From contig CAYJFM010000020.1 of NCBI GenBank assembly GCA_964369805.1, positions 1-40,387 on the forward strand: 40,387 nt of DNA, written 5' to 3'. Below are positions 17,243 to 26,180 of the stretch, piece after piece. Under the pieces are notes generated by a model. It ran no database searches. It was given only the letters and a program-made list of their open reading frames with translations, and had not been told where the DNA came from. Both the position numbers and the translations under genes were made by a program. Source of the stretch: CAYJHC01 sp964369805 (GTDB lineage: Bacteria > Bacillota > Clostridia > Peptostreptococcales > Anaerovoracaceae). Every line of letters begins with the position of its first letter. The first letter of the stretch is position 1.

Positions 17243-17799
17243 TAAACTTCCATGATTTCTTTTTCTTTTGTTTTAACAATTTCATCAATGTTCTTTATTG
17301 CCTCATCAACAATTTTTTGAACTTCTTTTTCATCAGAAGCTAAATCATCTTCAGTTATTTCTCCTGCTTTTTGCATCTTTTTCAAATGATCATTTGCATC
17401 TCTTCTTAAATTTCTGATTGCTACTTTATCATCTTCTCCCATTTTCTTAACAGTTTTTGTTAGCTCTTTTCTTCTCTCTTCAGTAACTTCTGGAACTGTA
17501 AGTCTAATTACCTTTCCATCATTTCCTGGGTTTAGGCCTAAATTAGCAATGTTTATTGCTTTCTCTATATCAGATATTCCTTTTGGATCAAAAGGTGAGA
17601 TCATTATTGTTCTTGGGTCTGGTACCGCAATGTTGGCTAAGCTCTTTAATGGTGTTGGTACTCCATAATACTCCACTGTTACCTTATCTAAAATTGCTGC
17701 ATTAGCTCTTCCAGCTCTTACAGTCTTTAGTTCTTCTTTTAATACATGTAAACTTTTTTCTACTTTTTCTTTTAATACTACTTTTACATCACCGTTCAT
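17242..17799 (-). CDS. frr: Ribosome recycling factor
   Basis: Splits post-termination ribosomes together with EF-G. At 185 residues it has the standard length, with the N-terminal LKTVRAGRANAAILDKVTVEYYG, the head-domain NIAVPDPRTIMISPFD and LNPGNDGKVIRLTVPEVTEERR motifs. Start preceded by TAGGAGGAAATC. A 96-bp gap separates it from pyrH upstream; I see no convincing terminator there. Confidence 0.97.
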   Translation of the reverse strand: MNGDVKVVLKEKVEKSLHVLKEELKTVRAGRANAAILDKVTVEYYGVPTPLKSLANIAVPDPRTIMISPFDPKGISDIEKAINIANLGLNPGNDGKVIRLTVPEVTEERRKELTKTVKKMGEDDKVAIRNLRRDANDHLKKMQKAGEITEDDLASDEKEVQKIVDEAIKNIDEIVKTKEKEIMEV

Positions 17800-17895
17800 G
17801 ATTTCCTCCTATTTTTTAATTGCATTTAATCAGCATCTACAAACTAAAACTAAAACCTGATTAATTACCTAATTTCATATTTATAAATATCTAAC

Positions 17896-18600
17896 TTAAG
17901 ATATTAATGTACCAATTTTTTCGCCACACACAGCCTTCATTATATTTCCATACTCATCAAGAGCAAATACATGGATATCAATATCATTATCTCTACATAA
18001 AGAAGCCGCTGTTGAATCCATTACCTTTAGATCTTTCTCTAGGACTTCCCAATGAGTTAGTGTCTCATATTTAACTGCATCTTTGACAATATTTGGATCT
18101 GCTGAATACACAGCATCGATATTTTTTGCAAGAAGTATTACTTCTGCATCAATTTCTGCTGCTCTTAAAGCTGCAGTGGTGTCTGTTGAAAAGAAAGGGT
18201 TTCCTGTTCCTGCTCCAAAAATTACAATCTTTTTCTTTTCTAAATGGTTAATTGCTTTTCTTCTAATATATGGCTCCGCAACCTCTCTCATTTCGATAGC
18301 TGTTTGTACTCTTGTGTCCATGCCCCTTGCTTCAAGTGCATCTTGCAAGGCAAGTGCATTAATTGATGTTGCAAGCATTCCCATATAGTCAGCTGTTGCC
18401 TTATCCATTGAGTTACTGGTTCTTCCTCTCCAGAAATTCCCCCCACCTACAACAATTGCAATTTCAACATTTTTTTTGTATACTTCTTTAATCTGAGATG
18501 CTACGCTGTCAATCACTTCTTCGTTTAAACCAAACTTTTGGTCCCCGGCTAAGGCTTCTCCACTAATTTTTAGTAGAATTCGTTTATATTTTGGTTCCAT
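17896..18600 (-). CDS. pyrH: UMP kinase
   Basis: Phosphorylates UMP to UDP; bacterial hexameric amino-acid-kinase family. The 234-residue product shows RILLKISGEALAG (~7-19), IVVGGGNFWRG (~48-58), the FFSTDTTAALRAAEI segment and the AKNIDAVYSADP block. Start after TAGGGGGGACAT. Usually pyrH directly follows rpsB-tsf; here tsf is 8.4 kb upstream and pyrH has its own promoter. Confidence 0.97.
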   Translation of the reverse strand: MEPKYKRILLKISGEALAGDQKFGLNEEVIDSVASQIKEVYKKNVEIAIVVGGGNFWRGRTSNSMDKATADYMGMLATSINALALQDALEARGMDTRVQTAIEMREVAEPYIRRKAINHLEKKKIVIFGAGTGNPFFSTDTTAALRAAEIDAEVILLAKNIDAVYSADPNIVKDAVKYETLTHWEVLEKDLKVMDSTAASLCRDNDIDIHVFALDEYGNIMKAVCGEKIGTLIS

Positions 18601-18638
18601 ATGTCCCCCCTACTCTTCTCTTAAATTTTATCCTAACT

Positions 18639-18681
18639 ATTATACCACAAATCACCTATCATAACGAGTGAATAGGTGATT
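18639..18681 (-). promoter_or_regulatory. pyrH promoter with overlapping inverted repeat
   Basis: The minus strand has TATAAT at 18639-18644, about 39 bp before the pyrH start, with no good -35 (TCGTTA at 17 bp). Directly upstream is a perfect 10-bp inverted repeat AATCACCTAT / ATAGGTGATT (18650-18659, 18672-18681, 12-bp spacer) covering the -35 region. It could be an operator. It could also be a weak terminator of the upstream membrane gene, but no U-tract follows it. Confidence 0.5.
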
Positions 18682-18696
18682 AAGATAAAAAATTAT

Positions 18697-19131
18697 TTAA
18701 TTTTGTATGTAATAGAGTACAATTGCCAGTCCAAATAAGAATTCAAATCCAATTATCATTGTATTAAGCGTTTTCGAATAGCCTTTAACTTCCAGTCCAT
18801 CAATTTCATCTATCCTTTTTATTATTGGTCTTAAGGTAACAAAATATGCACCTATAGAAATTATTAAAGCAATTATAGCATGTAACTTCAACATTTCACT
18901 TCCAAAAGCCAAAACCACAATTAATAGCATAATAAATACTAGCTTTGAATTTGCTACCCAAGTATATAAGTACTTTGTAAATAAGTACTGTTTCTCATCA
19001 TCTTTTGATTTATTCCACTCCTTAAAAATAGCCACCCCATTCCCTTTTTCAAAACCAGGTTTGAAATAAAGAATAAGCACATTAGCTGTTTCTAAAATCA
19101 GAAATATTATTATCGCAATATCTAATATCAA
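18697..19131 (-). CDS. Small membrane protein, family not recognised
   Basis: A 144-residue protein with four likely transmembrane helices (~1-22, ~62-82, ~85-105, ~120-142) and short charged loops, for example FEKGNGVAIFKEWNKSKDDEKQ after the first helix. The layout resembles small uncharacterised membrane proteins of Clostridia; I cannot assign a function. It is transcribed alone on the minus strand, between the AOR pseudogene and pyrH. Confidence 0.75.
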   Translation of the reverse strand: MILDIAIIIFLILETANVLILYFKPGFEKGNGVAIFKEWNKSKDDEKQYLFTKYLYTWVANSKLVFIMLLIVVLAFGSEMLKLHAIIALIISIGAYFVTLRPIIKRIDEIDGLEVKGYSKTLNTMIIGFEFLFGLAIVLYYIQN

Positions 19132-19249
19132 ATGTTACACCCTCTCCTAAAATCATTATTCTCTAAAATAATTTATCACATTTTCAATTATAACAAACAC
19201 TTATACATTTTATCGAATTTTTACTCAAAAGTAAATAGTAATCAATCAA

Positions 19250-20579
19250 TTACAAATCAATTCCCATTTTTTCTAAAGTTGCTCTTTCAGGAATTCCGTA
19301 AATATTCCACCCTCTAAGTTTATAATACTTTGGTAACATAACTTTCAGTGCCTGTGCTAAATCTTCCTTTGCCTCTATTCTTTCCTTCTCTTCCATCCTT
19401 CTAGGTTGCTGGTTCTCACTCATTAGCCTGCTAGGCAGATAATCATCTTCATAAGTTAAGCCTTCACGTAAATTATACAGCCTTTCTAAAGTAAAAGCTC
19501 TCTCACCTATTTTCAAAAACTCTCCTGTAGTCATCTGCAATCCTATTGCAAGTGCAATAGATTTTGAATGAGGAAAAAGAAACATAGAATTGAACGACAT
19601 AATACTAACCGGTAACTTGCTTATATTGCCAACTATACCTCTGCTTCCCGTCATTATCTTACCTGCAAACTTATTTAAGCCCTTTTACTTCTTTACCTTT
19701 TATCATCACTCTTCGTTCGCATTTAATAGGGCATGAAATGCACCCTCTATTTCTTTTTGTATGCTTTTCTGCTAACTCTTCACCTGATAAGTCACTTACT
19801 TTTTCATAGTTTCCTGAAGTGAAATTTCTTGTTGGTAACGTATGTGATTTATTTCCAACACTTACTAGGTTTGCAGTTCCATACTTAGGTAATATCTCTC
19901 CAGTCATGGGGTGTTTTTTCAAAAACTCAATCCACTTTTTATTATATTCTTTAAATCCTTTCGGATCAAAAATATCTTCTACCATTGTGCCGTACGAAAC
20001 AATAGCTTTAATATTCTTTGAGCCTAAAACTGCACCCGCGCCGCACCTTCCTGCTACTCTTTCTCCCGAAACAGCACATGCATAATTTACCAAATTCTCA
20101 CCTGCTGGCCCAATTACAAGTTTTCCGAAATTTTTAGGAAAATACTTCTGAGTTTCTTCAGTATTTAATCCTTTTAAGTCTTCTCTCTCTTCAACTTCTA
20201 AGTTCCCATTAATTAGTTTTATAATGCTTAAATTATCGGCTTTTCCTTTTATAATTATCCCATCTATTCCAGTTTTTTTTAGCATTAGCCCAAAACTACC
20301 ACCACAGTTCGAAGTTCCAATTCCTCCAGTTAAAACATTTTTAAAGGTAAGATTGAATCGACTAGAAGCTGGTGCTTGTGTCCCATTCATAGGACCTGTA
20401 TTTATAATTATAGTAGCATCTGGAGCAAGGGGGTCGCCTCCTGGTTCGGTCTCTTCTAGTATAATTTTTGCAGCCAAAGCCTTTCCTCCAAGGTATTTCC
20501 TAAAAGAATCTTCTGAGATAGGGTATTCACTTATAGATTTTGCTGACAAGTCAACAGAATAATACTTTGGAAGCCTCAT
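19250..20579 (-). pseudogene. aor: Aldehyde ferredoxin oxidoreductase, broken by internal deletion and frameshift
   Basis: Two fragments of a tungsten-dependent aldehyde oxidoreductase. The upstream part (20579-19671, 302 codons) has the complete N-terminal domain and the first three [4Fe-4S] ligands in RGCISCPIKC, then stops after VKGLK, where the family continues GPEYET. The second part (frame open to ~19684, ATG at 19654, 134 codons to 19250) is the C-terminal piece (ALAIGLQMTTGEFLKIGERAFTLERLYNLREG). Together they give about 440 residues against about 600 in intact enzymes. The missing middle includes pterin-binding segments, and the expected fourth cluster Cys reads SFNSMFLF. The enzyme should be non-functional. 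The promoter region still looks intact, suggesting recent decay. Confidence 0.88.
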
Positions 20580-20615
20580 ATTCTCTCTCCTAAATTAAAA
20601 CAATAATTAATAATT

Positions 20616-20644
20616 ATTGTAGCATAACTCTTATGTATTTTCAC
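20616..20644 (-). promoter_or_regulatory. Probable promoter of the AOR pseudogene
   Basis: On the minus strand there is a TGC-extended -10 TACAAT (20616-20621), a 17-bp spacer and GTGAAA (20639-20644) as -35. It lies at the end of the TauE/SafE gene and is followed by an AT-only palindrome CAATAATT-AAT-AATTATTG. Confidence 0.4.
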
Positions 20645-20645
20645 T

Positions 20646-21413
20646 TTATAAAAAATTATCGTAAATTATTTTTCCCATAAGAATCGCCAAAACAAAAAAG
20701 AATACTGGTTTGACTAGTTTTTTACCATTCTTTAGAGCTAGGCCTGAGCCAAGCCAGCTACCTGCAATCCCAAATACAGCCGCTGGTAGGCCAACAAGCC
20801 ATACAATATTGCCACTAAAAGCAAAGGTAACAAAGGCAGCGATATTGGATGACAGGTTTACTACTTTTGTGTTTCCAAGAGCCTTCATTAAGCCAAACCC
20901 CATTAGAGTTGTATATGCAAAAATTAAAAAGGTTCCTGTTCCTGGTCCAAAGAAACCATCATACATACCTATTGTAAATCCTATTAAAATAGAAAATGAA
21001 TAGAATTTAGCTTTGCTTAGTAAATTGGAAGTATCAACATCACCAAAATCTTTCTTAAGCATGACAAAAATAGTTACTAGTGGAACAATAATTACAAGGA
21101 TATAAACTAGGTATATTTCAGGTACAGCTAAATTTATAAGTGCTCCTATTGGTGATCCTATTAAAGCAGCTACAGCTGAAGTAATTGCACACTTATAATT
21201 AATTTCCTTCTCTTTCATAAATCTTGCCATAGAAAAAATTGCAGCAAAAGTGGATGAACATTTATTAGTAGCAGTGGCATAATGTGGTGGTAATCCTACA
21301 GCTATATATGCTGGTAAAGATATTAATCCCCCTCCTCCTGCTATAGAATCAACAAACCCCGCCAAAAAAGCCATAGGGCATATTATTAATAGTGTTTCAA
21401 TAGTAACTTGCAC
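20646..21413 (-). CDS. TauE/SafE family sulfite/anion permease
   Basis: A 255-residue membrane protein of the TauE/SafE (DUF81) family, proposed exporters or importers of sulfite, sulfonates or organic anions. It has about eight helices, the N-terminal FLAGFVDSIAGGGGLISLPAYIAVGLPP motif and the repeat FTIGMYDGFFGPGTGTFLIFA (~145-165), both typical. The start is taken as GTG at 21413 because AAAGGAGGAAAT stands directly before it; the upstream ATG would translate that ribosome binding site. It is followed by the AOR pseudogene; the substrate is unknown. Confidence 0.87.
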   Translation of the reverse strand: MQVTIETLLIICPMAFLAGFVDSIAGGGGLISLPAYIAVGLPPHYATATNKCSSTFAAIFSMARFMKEKEINYKCAITSAVAALIGSPIGALINLAVPEIYLVYILVIIVPLVTIFVMLKKDFGDVDTSNLLSKAKFYSFSILIGFTIGMYDGFFGPGTGTFLIFAYTTLMGFGLMKALGNTKVVNLSSNIAAFVTFAFSGNIVWLVGLPAAVFGIAGSWLGSGLALKNGKKLVKPVFFFVLAILMGKIIYDNFL

Positions 21414-21521
21414 ATTTCCTCCTTTAATTAACAAACAACTTTTTTAGTTTAACATATAATCAAAAAAGTTCATATCAAAAGTAAAAAATAAGGAAGAATT
21501 ACTGATACTATAGTTAATTTC

Positions 21522-21564
21522 TACAAATAAAAACGCTAGATTATGTATAACCATCCCTAGCGTT
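21522..21564 (-). terminator. Terminator after the MurE-like pair
   Basis: On the minus strand a perfect 8-bp stem AACGCTAG / CTAGCGTT (21557-21564, 21532-21539) with a 17-base loop is followed by TTTATTTGTAG. It lies 18 bp after the stop of the 21582-23012 gene. Confidence 0.75.
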
Positions 21565-21581
21565 ACTTAGCTTTATTTACT

Positions 21582-23012
21582 CTATGTAATTCCACATGTT
21601 ACTAATAAGATTCCATTATAGGGAATGCTATAATATGCAGCTTTGATAGCTTCATTATTATTTGGAATAACTTCATATGTACCACCGGCTGAGTTTATGC
21701 CTTCAACGATTTCATTAAATATTTTTGCTGGATCCTCTCCTCCAGACTGATTTTCAGTAACAAAACACTTGTTTGCAAACAAGGCTACCTGTCTACCTAC
21801 TTGATACCTTCTATTTTCTGCTTTCATTCCAGTGCAACCAAAAACCACAGCAACTTCTCTATTTGGATACTCTTCTTCAACAAAGTCAAATAAGGCCCTA
21901 AAACTCATCAGGTTGTGCGCATAGTCTACAATTGCAACTTTTTCACTATCTCCAAAAGTATATATATTCATTCTACCTGGTACTGAGGCTTTTTTAAGAC
22001 CCTCAACCATTGCATCTTTTGTTATCTTTAAACTTTCACAAACACCTATTGCACATAGTGCATTCATCACATTAAATTCGCCTTTAATGCTAAGTACTAT
22101 TTCAAGCTCTTTAAAGCGAGGTGTATCTACTTTAAATGTAAGCCCATTATTTGTAGTTTTCACATCATATCCATATATATCAGCAGCTTTGTTATTCAAA
22201 CTAAATGTGATTATCTTTTCATTAACTTGGCTACTTTCTGCGGCATCTAGCATATATTGACTAACCTCGTCATCCATATTTATCACCGAACATTTTGAAT
22301 TCTTCATAAGTATCATTTTTGACTTTAAGTAATCTTCTAAATCACTGTGCTCTACGCCACTAATATGATCTTCACCAAAATTCAGAAAACATCCGATGTC
22401 AAAAGTAATACCTGCTACCCTGCCATATTTTAATCCTTGACTAGAAACCTCCATAACTAACTGTTTTATATCATTTTTAACTGACTCCGCCATATAGTTA
22501 TATAAGTCTATCGCCATTGGCGTAGTAAGTTTACTCTTTTCTTCTTTATCTCCATAATAATTTGTAATACCAGAAAAATGAGCTTGTTTTTTCCCGTTAT
22601 TATGCTCTTTCAGAATTTCTTTAAGGAAATAAGTTACTGTAGACTTTCCTTTTGTTCCAGTGACTCCAATTATATCTAGCTTCTCCCATGGCTCATTGAA
22701 AAACATGTTACTACAAGCAGCCATCGAGTCATTTATATCTCTAACTTTTACGCCATATCCTATAGGAATTGAAAAGTCACCCTCACTAATAATGCAAACT
22801 GCACCTTTATTAATGCTCTCAGCTATATACTCTTCTTTAAAAGCTCTACCTGTAGCAATAAAAATACTGCCATTTGTTACATTCTTAGAATTATAGGTTA
22901 TATTAGTCACTATCTTTCTTCTGTTTTTTTCATTTATATCACTATTCATTATCAAATCTTTTTCGATTAATAAATTTAAAAATTCTTCTACACAATATAT
23001 ATTTTCCATCAT
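21582..23012 (-). CDS. MurE-like Mur ligase, copy 1 (non-canonical amino-acid site)
   Basis: A 476-residue Mur ligase. It has the N-terminal MurE-type UDP-binding domain, the P-loop GVTGTKGKSTVT (~116-127), MEVSSQGLKYGRVAG (~190-204), FLNFGEDHISGVEH (~210-223) and the C-terminal ligase domain (DYAHNLMSF). Canonical MurE recognises meso-DAP or lysine with a DNPR- or DDPR-type motif; here the position reads TENQSGGEDP (~419-428). It is therefore a MurE paralogue whose amino acid or acceptor may differ. A second, related gene lies 86 bp upstream, and by eye about half the residues are identical. The second ATG (23009) has better spacing from AGGAGAG than the first. Confidence 0.82.
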   Translation of the reverse strand: MMENIYCVEEFLNLLIEKDLIMNSDINEKNRRKIVTNITYNSKNVTNGSIFIATGRAFKEEYIAESINKGAVCIISEGDFSIPIGYGVKVRDINDSMAACSNMFFNEPWEKLDIIGVTGTKGKSTVTYFLKEILKEHNNGKKQAHFSGITNYYGDKEEKSKLTTPMAIDLYNYMAESVKNDIKQLVMEVSSQGLKYGRVAGITFDIGCFLNFGEDHISGVEHSDLEDYLKSKMILMKNSKCSVINMDDEVSQYMLDAAESSQVNEKIITFSLNNKAADIYGYDVKTTNNGLTFKVDTPRFKELEIVLSIKGEFNVMNALCAIGVCESLKITKDAMVEGLKKASVPGRMNIYTFGDSEKVAIVDYAHNLMSFRALFDFVEEEYPNREVAVVFGCTGMKAENRRYQVGRQVALFANKCFVTENQSGGEDPAKIFNEIVEGINSAGGTYEVIPNNNEAIKAAYYSIPYNGILLVTCGIT

Positions 23013-23098
23013 CTCTCCTATATTTCTTTAATGCTTTATTCCTTGAATGCTATTATGAATACTACATATTGATTAGGAGCGTTGCAGTTAAATATCCA

Positions 23099-24580
23099 TC
23101 ACTTAAACTCCAGTAACTCTTTACTTGCAATATTTTCATCCCATAATATATTACAAGCGACAAGCAAAACTCCACCCTCATCCATTGACATGTAAGCGGT
23201 ATCAATAGCTTCATTATTATTAAAAATTATTTTATAAGTGCCACCTACTGACTTAACTCCTTCCGCAACTTCTTCAAATATTTTTTCTGGTACTTCTCTT
23301 CCAGATTTATGTTCAGTTATATAGCATTTATCAGCAGCTCTTCCAACTACCTTTCCTACCAAAAATCGCCTAACCTCTGCCTTATCTCCAACACATCCAA
23401 ACACTACAGACAATTCCCTATTGGGGTATTCTTTTTTTACAAAGTCAAACAAAGCGTCAAAACTCATTTCATTATGCGCAAAGTCTACAATAACAATTTT
23501 ATCGTTAGTCAAATTTCTTTTTATTTCCATTCTTCCAGGAACTCTTGTTTTCTTTAACCCTGCTGCAATATATTTTGGATGTATTCCTAGCTCTTCGCTA
23601 ATAGCTATAGCACATAAGGCATTAGAGATATTAAATTCACCCTTTAATCCAATTTCAAATCGTAATTTTCTTCTTCCTACTGTATTCACAAAAAAAACAT
23701 ATCCATCCTTAGTTGGTCTTATATCATATCCATAAATACCCGCCTCTTTATTTTTCAAACTGAAGGTAATTATTTTTTTATTGACCCCACTACTTTCTGC
23801 TGCTTTTATTGCTCTTGACGCTTCTTTTGAATCAGCATTTACGATTGAACATTTCGAATTTTCCATAAGCTTCAACTTTGACTCTAAGTAGTCCTCAACA
23901 TCAGGGTGTTCGACTGGGCTAATATGATCAAGTCCTAAGTTCAAAAAGCATCCTATGTTATAAATTACTCCTGCTACCCGATTATACTTTATCCCTTGAC
24001 TAGACACTTCCATGACTAACTGTTTTAATCCACTTCTTGCTGCTATATCTAAATAGTTAAATAAATCTAAAGAAATCGGTGTTGTTAAGTTACTTTTTAC
24101 TTCTTCTATACCATAATAATTGCTTATTCCTGAAAGATGCCCTTGCTTACTTCCATTGTGCCATTCCTCCAAAATTTGTTTAACAAAGTAAGTCACAGTA
24201 GACTTTCCTTTAGTTCCTGTTATTCCAATCATATCCAAATGTTCCCAAGGCCGTTTGTAAAACATATTACCACATAAAGCCATTGCCTTTTCAACATCAC
24301 TTACTATAATTCTATGCGAGTTAGGCACATCAAAGTTCTCTTCTGCAATTATAACAAGTGCACCCCGTTTAATGCTATCTTGGGCATACTCTTTTTTAAA
24401 ATTTCTTCCTTTTGCAAAGAATATGCCACCCATTTCTACTTTTGACGAGTTATATTCAACACTAGTAACTTCTGTTTCTAAAGTAGTTTTAGGTAAATCA
24501 GCACTAATGATCAGCCTTTCATCTCCTAACATTTTTAAGTAATCCTTTAAAGTGTAATTCTTTGAGTTCATTTTTATCAT
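23099..24580 (-). CDS. MurE-like Mur ligase, copy 2 (non-canonical amino-acid site)
   Basis: A 493-residue paralogue of the downstream ligase with the same architecture: UDP-binding-type N-domain, P-loop GITGTKGKSTVT, MEVSSQGIKYNRVAG, FLNLGLDHISPVEHPDVEDYLESK and a C-terminal domain with DFAHNEMSF. Where MurE has DNPRxEDP this protein reads TEHKSGREVP. The start at 24580 is used because TGGAGAAATATC precedes it; the ATG 18 bases upstream has no ribosome binding site. It lies just downstream of the histidine kinase gene with its own likely promoter and a direct repeat upstream. Being one of a duplicated pair outside a dcw cluster, it is probably not the housekeeping murE. Confidence 0.82.
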   Translation of the reverse strand: MIKMNSKNYTLKDYLKMLGDERLIISADLPKTTLETEVTSVEYNSSKVEMGGIFFAKGRNFKKEYAQDSIKRGALVIIAEENFDVPNSHRIIVSDVEKAMALCGNMFYKRPWEHLDMIGITGTKGKSTVTYFVKQILEEWHNGSKQGHLSGISNYYGIEEVKSNLTTPISLDLFNYLDIAARSGLKQLVMEVSSQGIKYNRVAGVIYNIGCFLNLGLDHISPVEHPDVEDYLESKLKLMENSKCSIVNADSKEASRAIKAAESSGVNKKIITFSLKNKEAGIYGYDIRPTKDGYVFFVNTVGRRKLRFEIGLKGEFNISNALCAIAISEELGIHPKYIAAGLKKTRVPGRMEIKRNLTNDKIVIVDFAHNEMSFDALFDFVKKEYPNRELSVVFGCVGDKAEVRRFLVGKVVGRAADKCYITEHKSGREVPEKIFEEVAEGVKSVGGTYKIIFNNNEAIDTAYMSMDEGGVLLVACNILWDENIASKELLEFK

Positions 24581-24603
24581 GATATTTCTCCAGTACATTT
24601 CAT

Positions 24604-24657
24604 AGTATAATGTTTACTTCTGGATTTTACACTCAAAATATGGCATTAATATGGCAT
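24604..24657 (-). promoter_or_regulatory. Promoter and direct repeat upstream of the MurE-like pair
   Basis: On the minus strand there is a -10 TATACT (24604-24609) with only a weak -35 (TGTAAA or GTGTAA). Upstream are two perfect copies of ATGCCATATT (24648-24657 and 24637-24646) spaced at 11 bp, where OmpR-family regulators often bind. The site lies between the histidine kinase stop and the ligase start. Confidence 0.45.
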
Positions 24658-24674
24658 CACTTTAATTTAATTAA

Positions 24675-26180
24675 CTATAAGAAAAAATCAAATCTTGTGC
24701 CTTCTCCTTCTTTACTTTCAACAGAAATTGCAATACCACTTCTATCAGCAATTTGCTTTGCAATCTGCAACCCTAGTCCTGAGCCAGTCTTATTGGATTC
24801 ATCATTTGATTTATAGAACCTATCAAAAATATGTGTCAGAAACTCTTTTGATATCCCTACTCCTTCATCAATGATAGAAATCTTATTACACTCATATCTA
24901 ATCTCTATACTCGCTCCTTCTTTAGAGGCTCTTATCCCGTTATCCAGGACTATAAATAGCATCTGTCTGATTCTGTCATAGTCACCTATATATGGAGTCT
25001 TAACATCAACTTCTGCCTCAGCGGCTTGGTCAATAATTACTTTTACTTTAACTTCTCTTTTGTTTGCAATAATTTGGCTACTTCTCGCCAAGTCATTAAT
25101 TAGCTGTGGAATATATATTTCTTCTTTTTCTAAACTAAAATCAAGACTATCTAGTTTTGCAAGATCCAAAAGATCTCCCAGTAACCTTTGAAGAAACTCT
25201 GCTTCTTTAAGCATTTCTTTATGATATGAATCTATCATATCCTCCTCAGTTATTATTTTATCAACAAGTGCTTCTAATGAACCTTTCATAACTGTAACAG
25301 GTGTCCTAAGTTCATGTGAGACATTTGCTAAGAACTCTTTTCTGAGGCTATCAAGCTTATCACTTTCAATTTTTGATTGTTCTAACGTTTCAGCTAAACA
25401 ATCCATTGTGACTGCTAGCTGTCCAATTTCATCTTTAAGATTAATATTATTTCTAACAAGGTAGTCTCCCTGAGCTAACATATTAGCAGTTCCATTCATT
25501 TTTTTTAGAGGTTTTGTAAATGACTTTGATAAAACAATTGCAATAATAAATGAAATAATAAATGCTACAATTGTACTAATAATTAGTATACTTACAGCTT
25601 CATTAAAGGGTTCATCGGTCCCGCTTATAGGTGAATGCAGAAGTACTGCTCCAACTACTACTCCGTCCTCTGAAGTTACAGGCACACCAACTGTAATTGA
25701 GGGTGTTATTAAATAGTCATTGAACTTTTCACTAAAAGTAGTTTTCCCTTCTAAAACCTCATCTATTATACTTTCTGCCTCATCTGGTAGTTCTTTATAA
25801 CCTTCAGCACTATTATCAAATGGGTTTAACTCTTTATTATCAAAAGGTTTTGCATCTTCTAACTCATTATGTAATGGCCTTGGCCTATCGTTTGATAAAA
25901 ATTCCCCTTCTGAGTTTAGAATCCATACGTCCGTGCCAGCTATTTCATCAACTAAATTAATATACATTCCAAATCCACTTTGTGGCGCATATACTCTGTC
26001 GGTTCCTAAGTACCCACCTAGGTCATCGCTAATTACTTCTGCACGCTTTTGCATATCTACCTTATATATTTCAGTTGTATTTTTTTGAAAGGAATAAATA
26101 AACACACCACCTATTAAGGCGGCAAAACTAAATAGAATTAGTGTGAAGTATAATGTTAGTTTTACAGTAATCCTACTCAT
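24675..26180 (-). CDS. Sensor histidine kinase
   Basis: A 501-residue membrane kinase. It has TM1 ~8-29, an extracellular sensor of ~160 residues, TM2 ~195-218, a HAMP domain (~219-272), the dimerisation/phospho-acceptor block VSHELRTPVTVMKG (His ~288) and a HATPase domain with the N-box (VLDNGIRAS), G1 (DEGVGIS) and G2 (GSGLGL) motifs. It overlaps the response-regulator gene by 8 bp, so the two are coupled. The signal is not evident. The promoter repeats suggest a PhoR-like role, but the cytoplasmic PAS domain of Bacillus PhoR is missing. Confidence 0.93.
   Translation of the reverse strand: MSRITVKLTLYFTLILFSFAALIGGVFIYSFQKNTTEIYKVDMQKRAEVISDDLGGYLGTDRVYAPQSGFGMYINLVDEIAGTDVWILNSEGEFLSNDRPRPLHNELEDAKPFDNKELNPFDNSAEGYKELPDEAESIIDEVLEGKTTFSEKFNDYLITPSITVGVPVTSEDGVVVGAVLLHSPISGTDEPFNEAVSILIISTIVAFIISFIIAIVLSKSFTKPLKKMNGTANMLAQGDYLVRNNINLKDEIGQLAVTMDCLAETLEQSKIESDKLDSLRKEFLANVSHELRTPVTVMKGSLEALVDKIITEEDMIDSYHKEMLKEAEFLQRLLGDLLDLAKLDSLDFSLEKEEIYIPQLINDLARSSQIIANKREVKVKVIIDQAAEAEVDVKTPYIGDYDRIRQMLFIVLDNGIRASKEGASIEIRYECNKISIIDEGVGISKEFLTHIFDRFYKSNDESNKTGSGLGLQIAKQIADRSGIAISVESKEGEGTRFDFFL

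Noticed and set aside
19250..20579. Two separate functional genes instead of one broken aor
   Set aside because: The pieces match the N- and C-terminal portions of one AOR, lie 16 bp apart, and neither holds a complete active site.
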